Assembly (NCBI RefSeq): GCF_904846155.1
Contig: NZ_CAJGZP010000001.1
Span: 992,001 to 1,056,000 of the forward strand
Length of the DNA: 64,000 nt
Direction: 5' to 3'
From: Psychrobacter fulvigenes
Lineage (GTDB): Bacteria; Pseudomonadota; Gammaproteobacteria; Pseudomonadales; Moraxellaceae
Shown here piece by piece: positions 50,386 to 59,123 of the stretch (position 1 is its first letter; each line of letters opens with the position of its first letter). The notes beneath the pieces were generated by a model. The model worked only from the letters and a program-made list of their open reading frames with translations, was not told where the DNA came from and did no database searches. Position numbers and translations under genes: made by a program.

Positions 50386-50498
50386 GGGCACCACGACAAG
50401 CACTGTCGCATGTTTTGCCAATCCCTATTGTTGATAGTGATTTAAGCAGTTACCATAGCAGCCTCATCACTCAACCCAATAGAGGAGGACAACACAGC

Positions 50499-50735
50499 AT
50501 GACCCTATCATTCCCAAAGCCCATTGATCAGCCCTGTAGCAGCACCAATGCCACCAGCGCTGATTTTCAGGCACAAAAAAAGGGCATAGCCGCCTTATTA
50601 AGCAACCATACCCAACCCAATCACAATACGACTGTCACCCTGTCTGACCGCTCAGGCAAGACCGTCAGCATCAACTGCAACACTGACGACCCAGCCCAGC
50701 TGCTGACCTTAGCCATAGACTACCTAAGGATATAG
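50499..50735 (+). CDS. Small protein downstream of the repressor, unknown
   Basis: 78 residues from ATG at 50499, chosen because AGAGGAGG lies ahead; the frame extends further upstream without a site. MTLSFPKPIDQPCSSTNATS, NHNTTVTLSDRSGKTVSINC, and the ending LTLAIDYLRI. Expressed with the repressor in the lysogen. Function unknown. Confidence 0.6.
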   Translation: MTLSFPKPIDQPCSSTNATSADFQAQKKGIAALLSNHTQPNHNTTVTLSDRSGKTVSINCNTDDPAQLLTLAIDYLRI

Positions 50736-50922
50736 CACCTCTCAGAGCCGACGCATAGTATAGATACCGATAATAATAGCCAAAAAACCACTATATCAGC
50801 GAAACAATAATTCTAGCCAAATACCATCTATACTATTTGCACTATATATAGGTATCGATATCGCGATTCTATATCACCCAGCGCCCGAGCTTTGCACATT
50901 CAACCAAACCCACTCGTTCCGA
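50736..50922. other. Non-coding prophage end region, inner part
   Basis: AT-rich. AGATACCGATA (about 50765) recurs in inverse form within ATAGGTATCGATATCGCG (about 50855), but not close enough for a terminator. No gene is supported. Confidence 0.4.
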
Positions 50923-51120
50923 TTTAGTGCAGAATAACTTACAACTATCTTTAAATCCTACTTGCACCACCATTTTAGTGCAGAATAACTTACAAACAGC
51001 CCTTTTTAATCCCAACCAACTTCAAACCGTCTTATCCCTTGTCATTACTGACCTTCATCCCACTCCAGCCCGTTTTATCTCATCTAGTCTCACTTCCTTC
51101 TAGTGCAATATAAAGTACTA
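50923..51120. repeat. Three MuA-type end-binding site candidates, prophage left end
   Basis: TTTAGTGCAGAATAACTTAC continuing AA at 50923-50944 and again at 50974-50995, identical over 22 bp, plus a diverged TAGTGCAATATAAAGTACTA at 51101-51120 next to the terminus. Spacing of two inner sites and one terminal site resembles Mu L1-L3. Confidence 0.75.
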
Positions 51121-51188
51121 ACTCACATTGGCTTCTGTAGAGACTGCTTATTCATAGAAGCGACTGATATAAATATTGCCTGCAAATG

Positions 51189-51923
51189 CTACTTCGAAAG
51201 GTTGTTGGTGAATTTAATCTTTTGACCATCAGCTAAGGTGATGACACCGTCGCTGATTTCTATTTTCACGTCTTGTGCATTTCTAATGGCACGCATGACG
51301 TTAATATCTTCAATACTGCTTTCAATCACAATCTTACCTGATTGTTCAGGCGCTATGGGCGGTTCGAACCTTGTGAGCGGTATATTGAAACGTTTGCCTT
51401 TGGTCAGCTTGGCATCCTTCATCAGCAGTGAACCTCTAAAGCTGTTAATGGCAACCGTGCCATCATTAGACAGCATAAATTGTAACTTCACTTGATTCAA
51501 ACTATCACTACTGCTGGTCTTCACGGGAAGTAGAGCGACAGAATAGGTTTGTGCCTGATTAGTACCAGTTTGTTGATTGATGATGACGGGGCTTTTTTTA
51601 CCGGTTGGATTGTTAGGGTGCCGGCGTTCATATTCACGCTGTTGTATCAACGCTTGCTTGATAGTGATGCGCGGCATCGCTCCTGACTCGTATGCACCGC
51701 TAAGCTTCATACGCAGCATATAGCGGCTAAGAAGCTGTCTGTCGCTCTCAGGTAGCTGCTCAAAAGTATCCCCTAGCTTTTTTTGCCAGTGATCAGAGTC
51801 AGTGGGTATGGTTCTTTTGCTAGGATCAACTTGAGGCTGTGAGCAGCCATGCACGATCGGCAGAGCTGCTAACATGATCGTTAATAATAAAGCCTTATGA
51901 AAACGCTGATACAAACCCGCCAT
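51189..51923 (-). CDS. Predicted lipoprotein, unknown
   Basis: 244 residues. A lipoprotein signal with lipobox is visible: FHKALLLTIMLAALPIVHGC (Cys at residue 27). The mature part holds LPESDRQLLSRYMLRMKLSG and a C-terminal beta-rich domain, VKLQFMLSNDGTVAINSFRG, RFEPPIAPEQSGKIVIESS and VITLADGQKIKFTNNL. This is the first chromosomal gene right of the prophage, 57 bp from its end, and is intact. Envelope location; function not recognised. Confidence 0.75.
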   Translation of the reverse strand: MAGLYQRFHKALLLTIMLAALPIVHGCSQPQVDPSKRTIPTDSDHWQKKLGDTFEQLPESDRQLLSRYMLRMKLSGAYESGAMPRITIKQALIQQREYERRHPNNPTGKKSPVIINQQTGTNQAQTYSVALLPVKTSSSDSLNQVKLQFMLSNDGTVAINSFRGSLLMKDAKLTKGKRFNIPLTRFEPPIAPEQSGKIVIESSIEDINVMRAIRNAQDVKIEISDGVITLADGQKIKFTNNLSK

Positions 51924-52117
51924 CGTATACCTCCTTGTATACTCATTAACAACAACGACTGCTTTGTTAATATACCTCGTTTGATAGCATGTTGGGTTTA
52001 ATTATAGCTAAATATAGTCTTAAACTTAATGTAGGGTGAGAGACAGTTATATTTGAGCATAAAAAAAAGGGCTAATAAGTAGAGAAATGATAAATAAGAG
52101 AATATAAAAATAACAAA

Positions 52118-52151
52118 AAAGACCAAGCGCAATTAAGCAAACTTGGTCTTT
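52118..52151. terminator. Rho-independent terminator of the RHH gene
   Basis: AAAGACCAAG and CTTGGTCTTT (52118-52127, 52142-52151) form a 10-bp stem with A- and T-runs. It lies downstream of the minus-strand gene at 52185-52514. The rest of 51924-52184 is AT-rich sequence with the lipoprotein promoter. Confidence 0.82.
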
Positions 52152-52184
52152 CAATATTGGAGCGTGTTCTAAAAATAAAAAGTT

Positions 52185-52514
52185 TTAATCGTTGTTTTGA
52201 AGTTCAGACAATGGGTGAGTAATGCTATTGTCGTGTGTCACTACGATAGCTTTATCGATGATATGCTGGCTAACACCGCTTTTGCGCAGGGTCTCAATGA
52301 ATAGCTCATCATGCGCTAAGGTATAGTCTTGATGGTCACGGTCGAGACCTTGACGAATGTAGAGGCGGATTAGGCCTTGAATGCGTTTGAAACCAAGCTC
52401 TGATGAGGTTGATTCTAGTAACTCAATCATCTCTTCAGAAAGACGAATACTAACTGGGCGCGTGACTTTTTGCGGATGATCAGAAAATTTATTTTTTATG
52501 CGTACAGGTATCAT
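52185..52514 (-). CDS. Ribbon-helix-helix-like small protein
   Basis: 109 residues. VTRPVSIRLSEEMIELLEST followed by SSELGFKRIQGLIRLYIRQG is the strand-helix-helix pattern of CopG/Arc regulators. The C-terminal half (DYTLAHDELFIETLRKSGVS, QHIIDKAIVV) is not recognised. No toxin partner is adjacent, so it is more likely a stand-alone regulator than an antitoxin. Confidence 0.6.
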   Translation of the reverse strand: MIPVRIKNKFSDHPQKVTRPVSIRLSEEMIELLESTSSELGFKRIQGLIRLYIRQGLDRDHQDYTLAHDELFIETLRKSGVSQHIIDKAIVVTHDNSITHPLSELQNND

Positions 52515-52712
52515 AGTAAACCATTACTTATAGTGAGTAGGAATAAAGGGTTTTGATAAAAATGATGGGCAACCTGTCATATGTCTTTATGATACGAATG
52601 ATTGCTCAAGAGTATTCTAGATAAGTACTATAAACTGGAATTTATCAACACCTCTTACCATACAACAAAATCGTCTAAAAGAATACCAGCGCCCGCAAAA
52701 ACAGTTAGCCAT

Positions 52713-52748
52713 AAAAAAACCTTCATCAATATAGATGAAGGCTTTTTA
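52713..52748 (-). terminator. Terminator of the first tRNA-Asn
   Basis: CCTTCATC / GATGAAGG stem (52720-52741) with A-run and T-run, six bases beyond the tRNA 3' end. Confidence 0.85.
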
Positions 52749-52753
52749 TAATA

Positions 52754-52829
52754 TGGCTCCCCAACCTGGGCTCGAACCAGGGACACACGGATTAACAGTC
52801 CGACGCTCTACCAACTGAGCTATTGGGGA
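52754..52829 (-). tRNA. tRNA-Asn (anticodon GTT), copy 1
   Basis: 76 nt with encoded CCA. On the minus strand the acceptor is TCCCCAA, the D-arm TAGCTCAGTTGGTAGAG, the anticodon loop CTGTTAA (GTT), and the T-arm CCTGGTTCGAGCCCAGG. Identical to copy 2. Confidence 0.96.
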
Positions 52830-52882
52830 ATAAATTGTTATAACGGTAAACTTGCTAAGCTTGTTTGCGTTATGTGGAGCGT

Positions 52883-52911
52883 ATTTTAGCCAAGTAGTTA
52901 GGGTCTGTCAA
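52883..52911 (-). promoter_or_regulatory. Promoter of tRNA-Asn copy 1
   Basis: Minus strand: TTGACA (complement of 52906-52911), 17-bp spacer and TAAAAT (complement of 52883-52888), followed by a GC-containing ACGCTCC start region that resembles a stringent discriminator. Confidence 0.75.
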
Positions 52912-53049
52912 CCTTAATAAGCGATTAAAGGCAGTTTTTTCTTTTAATGCCTTATTATCAGGTGTTTGGTGCTATTTATTAGCTCGTTAGTTGCCAGAGA
53001 CAGAGGGTTGGCTGATAAAAGACAGCGTCATGAAAGTGACAGACATAAA

Positions 53050-53078
53050 AAAACCCTCAACAAACTGATGAGGGTTTT
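53050..53078 (-). terminator. Terminator of the second tRNA-Asn
   Basis: AAAACCCTCA / TGAGGGTTTT (53050-53059, 53069-53078), a 10-bp stem with T-run on the minus strand, about 90 bp after the tRNA. Confidence 0.82.
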
Positions 53079-53169
53079 GGCAAATGCCATAATTGAATCT
53101 AAGATGATTCAAAGTACTTATGTTCGCAGAGATAGCTGAGCATATATAAGGCAGCTACTTGCTAAAATA

Positions 53170-53245
53170 TGGCTCCCCAACCTGGGCTCGAACCAGGGAC
53201 ACACGGATTAACAGTCCGACGCTCTACCAACTGAGCTATTGGGGA
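53170..53245 (-). tRNA. tRNA-Asn (anticodon GTT), copy 2
   Basis: Identical over 76 nt to the copy at 52754-52829, with flanks that differ, so the duplication is old or kept uniform by gene conversion. Own promoter and terminator. Confidence 0.96.
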
Positions 53246-53330
53246 ATAAGGCGTGAGGGTTAATAATCTCACAGTTACTTAACGTAGACGCTTGAGAATA
53301 GACTCTTCGAGTTGTTGCTAAGTGGGGCGT

Positions 53331-53358
53331 ATTCTAGCAAAGATAAAAAATACGTCAA
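53331..53358 (-). promoter_or_regulatory. Promoter of tRNA-Asn copy 2
   Basis: Minus strand: TTGACG (complement of 53353-53358), 16-bp spacer and TAGAAT (complement of 53331-53336), again followed by ACGCCCC. Confidence 0.75.
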
Positions 53359-53784
53359 GCCTTTTTTGTACAATCTCTTAAAATTAGAAGTTTTTGCTTA
53401 AATAAGCGCCATTAATAGCATATTTACTATTAGTAGACCTAAAAGAGCAGACCTAAAAGTTGTGTAAAAAGACGACTATGATAAAAGTGGTGAATTAGAA
53501 GTGGGAAGGCAGTTTTTGGCTTTAAGTGCTTTTTAGCTTTAAATACTAAGCGTCAATCATGAAGGCTGTATGAAAATGGCACACTTACTTGCGAAGTCAC
53601 AACATTAATTATAGAGCGTTATATTATAATTATTTTGATTTTATCAATATAGATAACGTCAAGATAGCTAACGGAAAGGCGTATTAAATATGCACAAGAT
53701 AGCCCTCTGATTGCGAAAATTGATATCCGATAATTCTATGTCAAAACTATTCCTAATAGAACATTAATAAAAAGGACATTTCTA
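53359..53784. other. Intergenic region upstream of the fatty-acid-modification operon
   Basis: 426 bp, AT-rich. It should hold the promoter of the SDR-led operon. No clear -35/-10 pair or ECF-type element can be assigned with confidence. No gene is supported. Confidence 0.4.
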
Positions 53785-54525
53785 ATGACTGACTCTCCTG
53801 AAAAATCACACATCCTCATCACTGGCGCGACTTCTGGCATTGGTTATCAACTGGCTAAAGATTACTTAGCAGCAGGCCACGAGGTGTACGCGGTTGGCCG
53901 TGATGACGACGCCTTATCTGAGCTAAAAAAACTAGGCGCCATACCAATCGACTTGGATCTCATGGATCGTGACAAAGTCATTGAGGCCTTTGATAAAATC
54001 GACCAGATTGATTTAGCGATTTGTGGTGCGGGGATGTGCGAGTATTTAGACATGCCAAATTTTGATAGCAGTGTCTTTATGAAAGTGATGTCTGTCAATA
54101 TGGGCACGTTATCGCATGCCATTGAAGGGGTATTACCCAAGCTGATTGCGTCACAGGGGCGTTTGGTTGGCCTTGGCTCTGCATCGGCCTATGTCCCATT
54201 TGCTCGTGCCGAGGCCTATGGTAGCTCAAAGGCAGCGATTCATTATTTGATGAAAACCTTACAAATTAGCTTAGCGCCACATAACGTCGACGTCAGCCTG
54301 GTAGTGCCAGGGTTTGTAAAAACGCCAATGACCAAGCAAAACGACTTCCCAATGCCATTTATTCAAACCACCGAGCAGGCAAGCCAAGCCATTCGTGACG
54401 GCATCGAAAATGGTGATGAGGTGATTGAGTTTCCCAAAAAGCTTACCTTACCTCTTAAAACGCTGGGGCTGCTACCAGACCTGCTATGGCAGCAAGTCAG
54501 TGAAAAGCTTTATAAAGATAATTAA
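53785..54525 (+). CDS. Short-chain dehydrogenase/reductase, first gene of the CFA operon
   Basis: 246 residues. The NAD(P) motif ILITGATSGIGYQLAKDYLA and the catalytic set Ser in LGSASAYV and Tyr-x3-Lys in AEAYGSSKAAIHYLMKTL are visible. NAG-type motif is replaced by CGAGMCEY. Substrate unknown; the neighbours (FAD enzyme, DUF1365, CFA synthase, DUF2177) place it in lipid modification. AAAAGGACATTTCTA precedes the start. Confidence 0.88.
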   Translation: MTDSPEKSHILITGATSGIGYQLAKDYLAAGHEVYAVGRDDDALSELKKLGAIPIDLDLMDRDKVIEAFDKIDQIDLAICGAGMCEYLDMPNFDSSVFMKVMSVNMGTLSHAIEGVLPKLIASQGRLVGLGSASAYVPFARAEAYGSSKAAIHYLMKTLQISLAPHNVDVSLVVPGFVKTPMTKQNDFPMPFIQTTEQASQAIRDGIENGDEVIEFPKKLTLPLKTLGLLPDLLWQQVSEKLYKDN

Positions 54526-54537
54526 TAGATTTTTTGG

Positions 54538-54562
54538 CGTAGGCTGGGTTTTTAACCCAGCA
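54538..54562. repeat. Chromosomal copy of the palindromic repeat
   Basis: CGTAGGCTGGGTTTTTAACC followed by CAGCA, in the gap between SDR and FAD-enzyme genes. It shows that the repeat family is not confined to the prophage. Confidence 0.8.
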
Positions 54563-54601
54563 TTATTACTTGTAAACAACCAAATAGAAGAAGCTGCAAA
54601 T

Positions 54602-56425
54602 ATGTCATTCATCCGTCGTAAACATTCAGCAGATAAAAATAATAATCAAAATAGTAAGATTGCAAATGCTACTACCAATGCTGATGAAGTACCTGCCAAA
54701 AAACGCATCGCTATCATAGGCTCTGGTGTATCTGGATTGACTTGTGCCCATTATTTATCTAAGCCGCCTTTGGCCAGTCAATATGCAGTGACGATATTTG
54801 AGGCCAATGATTATATCGGTGGCCATGTAAATACCATCGATGTGACGCTGCAGTATGGTAAGAAGGCAAAAGCCAAACACGTAGAAAAGAGTGCGATAGA
54901 TACGGGGTTTATCGTTTTTAATGAGCGTACTTATCCTAACTTTTTTCGTCTGCTTGATGATTTGCAAATACCCTTTCAGGCAACGGACATGAGTTTTTCA
55001 GTTAAAAACAGCGCCCAAAAATTTGAATACAACGGACATACAATCAATACGCTGTTATCGCAGCGCAAAAATGTATTGAGTCCTAAGTTTTGGCGGTTTA
55101 TTAATGACATTTTGCAGTTTAATAAGCATATCAAACAGCTACGTCAAGAGTTTGAGACCGCGCGTATAGAAGGGCAAGACACCAGTGTTTTCACCGAGCA
55201 AACCCTTGGTCATTATTTGGCAAGTAAGCGTTATGGGCGGTTGTTTACCGATAACTATCTGCTACCCATGGTTTCCGCGATTTGGTCGACCAGCCTGGAA
55301 GAAGTACAAGACTTACCCTTGATATTCTTTGCACGATTCTTTGACAATCACGGTCTACTAGACATTGTCAATCGTCCGCAGTGGTTTACGATTAAAGGCG
55401 GCTCCAAGCAGTATGTCAATAAGCTCATTCCACGCTTTGTTAAGGCAGGGGGCACGGTTCGAGTCAATACTCCTGTGCAGTCGGTGGTGCGTCATGAGAG
55501 TCATGTCACACTAACCGTCACAGATAATAATATGACGACTGCTAAAGATAAGGTAGATGCGCAAGAGTTGATTTTTGATGAGGTTATCTTTGCTTGCCAT
55601 GCCGATATGGCGCTGAAGCTATTAAAAGATGCAAGTGTAGATGAGGCTGAAGTATTGGAGAAGTTTCGTTTTACTAAAAATACGGCGGTGCTACATACGG
55701 ATAGTAAGGTGTTACCGAAAAAGCCGTTGGCATGGGCAAGTTGGAACTACTTGCTTGATGATGAGCTGCTTGATGGCGAGCTGCTTAATAGTAAGTTGGA
55801 CAAAGAGCAGACGCTAAAAGATCAGCAACTAGCTTCAAAGCCAACAGCATCAAAACAAGCAGCTGCAAAGCAGACAGCGTCAAAGCCAGTACTGACGTAT
55901 CATATGAATATCTTGCAGCGTCTGACCAAGCAGCATAACTATCTGGTTACTCTCAATCCGTCTACACTCAACAGCAGTATTGACGAAGTACAAGCCATTA
56001 AAAGCATTCATTATAGTCATCCGATTTTTGATAAAGAGATGATTGCTGCGCAAAATGAGTGGTCACGCATCTCTGGCAATGGTTTACAGACGCATTTTTG
56101 TGGTGCATATTGGTTCAATGGCTTTCATGAAGATGGAGTGCGTAGCGGATTGCGAGTTTGTCAGGCGCTCGGTAGCGCAATTGACATCAAAGAGACAGTA
56201 GATCCAAGCCATTTGCCTGATGGCGATAGCGCACATACGCCATTTCGTTATAAAGATATGCCTGTCAAAGCAGACAGAAATACTCGTAAGCTGCAAAAGC
56301 GCCAAGTGATGAGTGCGACTACCAACCAAGGGCTCAATGACTATGTAGCTAGCTTGCAGCAGGAGCCACAGGCGCCGATCAAGCAAAAGCGTGGTCTCTT
56401 TGGTCGCCGTAAAGTGAAGAGTTAA
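54602..56425 (+). CDS. FAD-dependent amine-oxidase-like protein
   Basis: 607 residues from ATG at 54602 (AGAAGAAGCTGCAAAT ahead); the frame is open further upstream through the repeat but without a start signal. The FAD fold is RIAIIGSGVSGLTCAHYLSK with VTIFEANDYIGGHVNTIDV, then SAIDTGFIVFNERTYPNFFR. These proteins occur beside CFA synthase and DUF1365; relatives take part in furan-fatty-acid formation in alphaproteobacteria, which is only a hint here. A low-complexity insert of about 35 residues (many K, Q, A, S; encoded near 55795-55890) interrupts the substrate domain, and a basic tail ends the protein. Confidence 0.85.
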   Translation: MSFIRRKHSADKNNNQNSKIANATTNADEVPAKKRIAIIGSGVSGLTCAHYLSKPPLASQYAVTIFEANDYIGGHVNTIDVTLQYGKKAKAKHVEKSAIDTGFIVFNERTYPNFFRLLDDLQIPFQATDMSFSVKNSAQKFEYNGHTINTLLSQRKNVLSPKFWRFINDILQFNKHIKQLRQEFETARIEGQDTSVFTEQTLGHYLASKRYGRLFTDNYLLPMVSAIWSTSLEEVQDLPLIFFARFFDNHGLLDIVNRPQWFTIKGGSKQYVNKLIPRFVKAGGTVRVNTPVQSVVRHESHVTLTVTDNNMTTAKDKVDAQELIFDEVIFACHADMALKLLKDASVDEAEVLEKFRFTKNTAVLHTDSKVLPKKPLAWASWNYLLDDELLDGELLNSKLDKEQTLKDQQLASKPTASKQAAAKQTASKPVLTYHMNILQRLTKQHNYLVTLNPSTLNSSIDEVQAIKSIHYSHPIFDKEMIAAQNEWSRISGNGLQTHFCGAYWFNGFHEDGVRSGLRVCQALGSAIDIKETVDPSHLPDGDSAHTPFRYKDMPVKADRNTRKLQKRQVMSATTNQGLNDYVASLQQEPQAPIKQKRGLFGRRKVKS

Positions 56426-56488
56426 TGAGGTCAAATTGTTGGGTGTCGAAGGATGAGACCCAACAAATTATCCATAAAAGAGAACGTT

Positions 56489-57484
56489 ATGCCCACCAAA
56501 GAGCAGTCGTCTGACCCTACAAAAACTAAAACAGCAACCTTGATGCCGCATCAAATATTTCATGGCACGACATGGCATAGTCGTTTATTGCCAAGTGTGC
56601 ATAAGTTTGCGTATCCGTATCGCTACTGGGGCATCAATATCAGTGCTTTGGCAGCAGGGCAGGCATTACCTGAAGTGAATGCAGCAGTCGATAAAAGCAA
56701 GTTTCTAAAAAAACTGCCCTTTAATAAAATGCTAGCAAAAGCGTTGCCGCTGTTTTCTGCTCAGCATAAAGCTTTGCAGCAATTTTATCCTGATGACTAT
56801 TTGCAACAATTAGAGCAAAAGGATGTAGGTAGTACTGATGATACGACTAATGAAAGTAGGGTTAATCCAATCAATGACGACGTTAATCCTATGCAAGCTT
56901 TGCAGCAGCGGCTAATTCAGGCATTTATTGAGCAGACGGGTAGTGCGCCTACAGGTGATATGATCGGTATGATGGTTTGTCGCAATGCGGGCGTGTACTT
57001 TAGCCCAGTCAATTTTTATTTGGGCTTTGATAAGCAGCGAGTGCCGACTCATCTTTTGGCTGAGGTATCTAATACCCCTTGGGATAAGCGTCATTATTAT
57101 GGGTTTTTACTTGATGGCACGGACACAGAGTTTTGTCATGATAAAGACTTTCATGTATCACCCTTTAATCCTATAGACCAGCTATATCGCTGGCAGGTAA
57201 AAGTGACAAAACAAGCAGATGACTGCCTACAAGTCCGTATCGCCATCAATATCAGTGATGTGCGTGGTGAGGTGCTTAAAACAGGTATTAAGATGACAGG
57301 CGTACCCATGAGCGCGGATACGGTTCGTGACAGTCTACGGAAAAACCCGCTAATGAATATCACCTCACTGACACGAATCTATTGGCATGCGCTTAAGCTC
57401 TATGCGATTAAAAAAGTACCTTATATTAACTATGATGAAAAGCTGGTAGACAGTCAGCAGGATGACTCAAAAAGTCCCAGTTAG
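56489..57484 (+). CDS. DUF1365 family protein
   Basis: 331 residues from ATG at 56489 (AAAGAGAACGTT ahead). PHQIFHGTTWHSRLLPSVHK with FAYPYRYWGINI, then NFYLGFDKQR, LLAEVSNTPWDKRHYYGFLL and KDFHVSPFNPIDQLYRWQVK are DUF1365 landmarks. Unknown biochemistry; consistently coupled to the FAD enzyme and CFA synthase. A non-conserved acidic insert (about residues 110-140) is present. Confidence 0.88.
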   Translation: MPTKEQSSDPTKTKTATLMPHQIFHGTTWHSRLLPSVHKFAYPYRYWGINISALAAGQALPEVNAAVDKSKFLKKLPFNKMLAKALPLFSAQHKALQQFYPDDYLQQLEQKDVGSTDDTTNESRVNPINDDVNPMQALQQRLIQAFIEQTGSAPTGDMIGMMVCRNAGVYFSPVNFYLGFDKQRVPTHLLAEVSNTPWDKRHYYGFLLDGTDTEFCHDKDFHVSPFNPIDQLYRWQVKVTKQADDCLQVRIAINISDVRGEVLKTGIKMTGVPMSADTVRDSLRKNPLMNITSLTRIYWHALKLYAIKKVPYINYDEKLVDSQQDDSKSPS

Positions 57485-57552
57485 CTATTTGGTTTTAGCA
57501 TAGCAAGCGCAGTTAAGAGAGTTTTAAACAGCAGGTGAAGAAATAAAAACGT

Positions 57553-58989
57553 ATGAATAAGGATGTTAATACCATGCCAACTAGGCCAACCGACCGCACA
57601 CCTAACTCAAAGCTAGAGAAGCTTAGTGCTCATGTGAGCAAAACAGTGAATGACAGCGCTTTTGCCAAGCCTGTAAGTAACAGTGTGAACTATTTGGCGA
57701 GACAGGCGATATGTCGCGCATTAAAAAACTTACAGTTTGGGAGTTTGACTCTCATTGAGGCCTATGGCAAAGGTACTGCCAATCGTCAAACCTTTGGTGA
57801 GGACGTCAAAAAATCTAATGGAAAAACCCCCGCTCACCTTAGTAGCTCAGCGGTAGGCCGACATCCACTACATGTCACTATGAAAATTCATGATGCCAAT
57901 GTTTATCGCCGACTGTTATTTGGCGGCTCGATTGCGCTTGCCGATAGCTATATTGAGGGTGAGTGGGATACGGAAGATTTAACAGGTTTGATACGACTGG
58001 CTGCACGTAATCTAGCCGTGTTTAATGGTCTGGAGAATCGCTTCGCTGGGTTGAGTAAAGCTCTAGAAAAAGCCAAGCATCGACTGCGCGGCAATGACAA
58101 GGCAGGGTCAAAGTCCAATATATTAGCGCATTATGATTTGGGTAATGCCATGTACGAGCGTTTTTTGGATCCGACCATGATGTACTCATCAGCGGTCTAT
58201 GTAACGCCTGATACGTCTCTAGCGCAGGCACAGCAACATAAATTGGCGCTCATCTGTCAGCGCTTGCAGTTGAGGGAAAATGACCATGTCATAGAGATTG
58301 GTACTGGCTGGGGAGGCTTTGCTATTTATGCCGCCACCCATTATGGCTGTCAAGTAACCACGACGACCATCTCTGATGCACAGTATACTGAGGCGCAGCG
58401 CCGTATCGAAAAAGCAGGACTGTCGAGCAAAATCAGACTGCTCAAGCAAGACTATCGTGAACTAACAGGGCACTATGACAAACTGGTCAGTATTGAGATG
58501 ATTGAGGCCGTCGGTTATGAATATCTACCGACGTTCTTTGCAAAATGTAATAGTTTACTTAAACCAACAGGGCTGATGGTGCTGCAAGCCATCACCTTTA
58601 ACGATCAAAACTATGAAGACTATTTAAAGTCAGTGGACTTTATTCAGACGCATATTTTCCCTGGTGGCTGCTTACTGTCCAATCAAGAGCTAACTAAGCA
58701 GTTTACTGAGCAGACTGATATGGTTATCAAGCAACTACATGATTACGGCTTTGATTATGCTCATACCTTGCGTGATTGGCGTGCTGACTTTTTGGCACAG
58801 CGCGACGCTATCCGCGCCCTCGGTTATGATGAAGCCTTTATTCGTTTGTGGGCGTTTTATTTTGGCTACTGTGAAGGTGGGTTTTTGGAACGGACGATTG
58901 GCGTTGTACAAGTCACTGCGGTGAAGCCAGATAACACCGACACGCTGCATTTTTCTGATTTACCAGCTGCAGATACGTTGACCGCTTGA
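57553..58989 (+). CDS. cfa: Cyclopropane-fatty-acyl-phospholipid synthase
   Basis: 478 residues. Methylates unsaturated acyl chains of membrane lipids with S-adenosylmethionine. SAM motif VIEIGTGWGGFAIYAATHYG near residue 250 and KSNILAHYDLGNAMYERFLD with DPTMMYSSAVY before it; SIEMIEAVGYEYLPTFFAKC, QAITFNDQNYEDYLKSVDFI and FGYCEGGFLERTIGVVQV follow. ATG at 57553 has AGGTGAAG ahead; an in-frame ATG at 57586 is possible. Fourth gene of the operon. It probably adapts membranes to stress or stationary phase. Confidence 0.93.
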   Translation: MNKDVNTMPTRPTDRTPNSKLEKLSAHVSKTVNDSAFAKPVSNSVNYLARQAICRALKNLQFGSLTLIEAYGKGTANRQTFGEDVKKSNGKTPAHLSSSAVGRHPLHVTMKIHDANVYRRLLFGGSIALADSYIEGEWDTEDLTGLIRLAARNLAVFNGLENRFAGLSKALEKAKHRLRGNDKAGSKSNILAHYDLGNAMYERFLDPTMMYSSAVYVTPDTSLAQAQQHKLALICQRLQLRENDHVIEIGTGWGGFAIYAATHYGCQVTTTTISDAQYTEAQRRIEKAGLSSKIRLLKQDYRELTGHYDKLVSIEMIEAVGYEYLPTFFAKCNSLLKPTGLMVLQAITFNDQNYEDYLKSVDFIQTHIFPGGCLLSNQELTKQFTEQTDMVIKQLHDYGFDYAHTLRDWRADFLAQRDAIRALGYDEAFIRLWAFYFGYCEGGFLERTIGVVQVTAVKPDNTDTLHFSDLPAADTLTA

Positions 58990-59123
58990 TCAATGAATAA
59001 GTTAACTTAATGATAAGCATAAGTAGACAATAGATAGATAGGCAATAAGTAGGTGATAAACAGGTGCAACCGTCATCGATACTTAGCTGCCATTATAAAA
59101 CAATGTTGTAAAAGGAGACTGTC

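Larger units (their letters stand above)
15837..51127 (-). mobile_element. Mu-like transposable prophage, apparently complete (35,291 bp)
   Basis: The element begins TGTAATTTGCG and ends ...ACTCACA, the TG/CA tips of transposable phages. It is flanked on both sides by TTGGC (15832-15836 and 51128-51132), the 5-bp target duplication made by Mu. Three TAGTGCAGAA-type repeats lie near each end. Inside are a repressor, Ner-like protein, MuA, MuB, GemA, Mor, lysis, terminase, portal, gpF, gpG, protease, gpT, sheath, tube, tape measure, gpN, gpP, baseplate and fibre genes in Mu order, nearly all on the minus strand. It sits in an intergenic site and interrupts no gene. Cargo genes at 40409-42711 and 21463-22038 are not part of the Mu core. 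Confidence 0.95.

Noticed and set aside
52185-52514. Antitoxin of a toxin-antitoxin pair
   Set aside because: No adjacent small toxin gene on either side; the neighbour at 51189-51923 is a lipoprotein more than 250 bp away.
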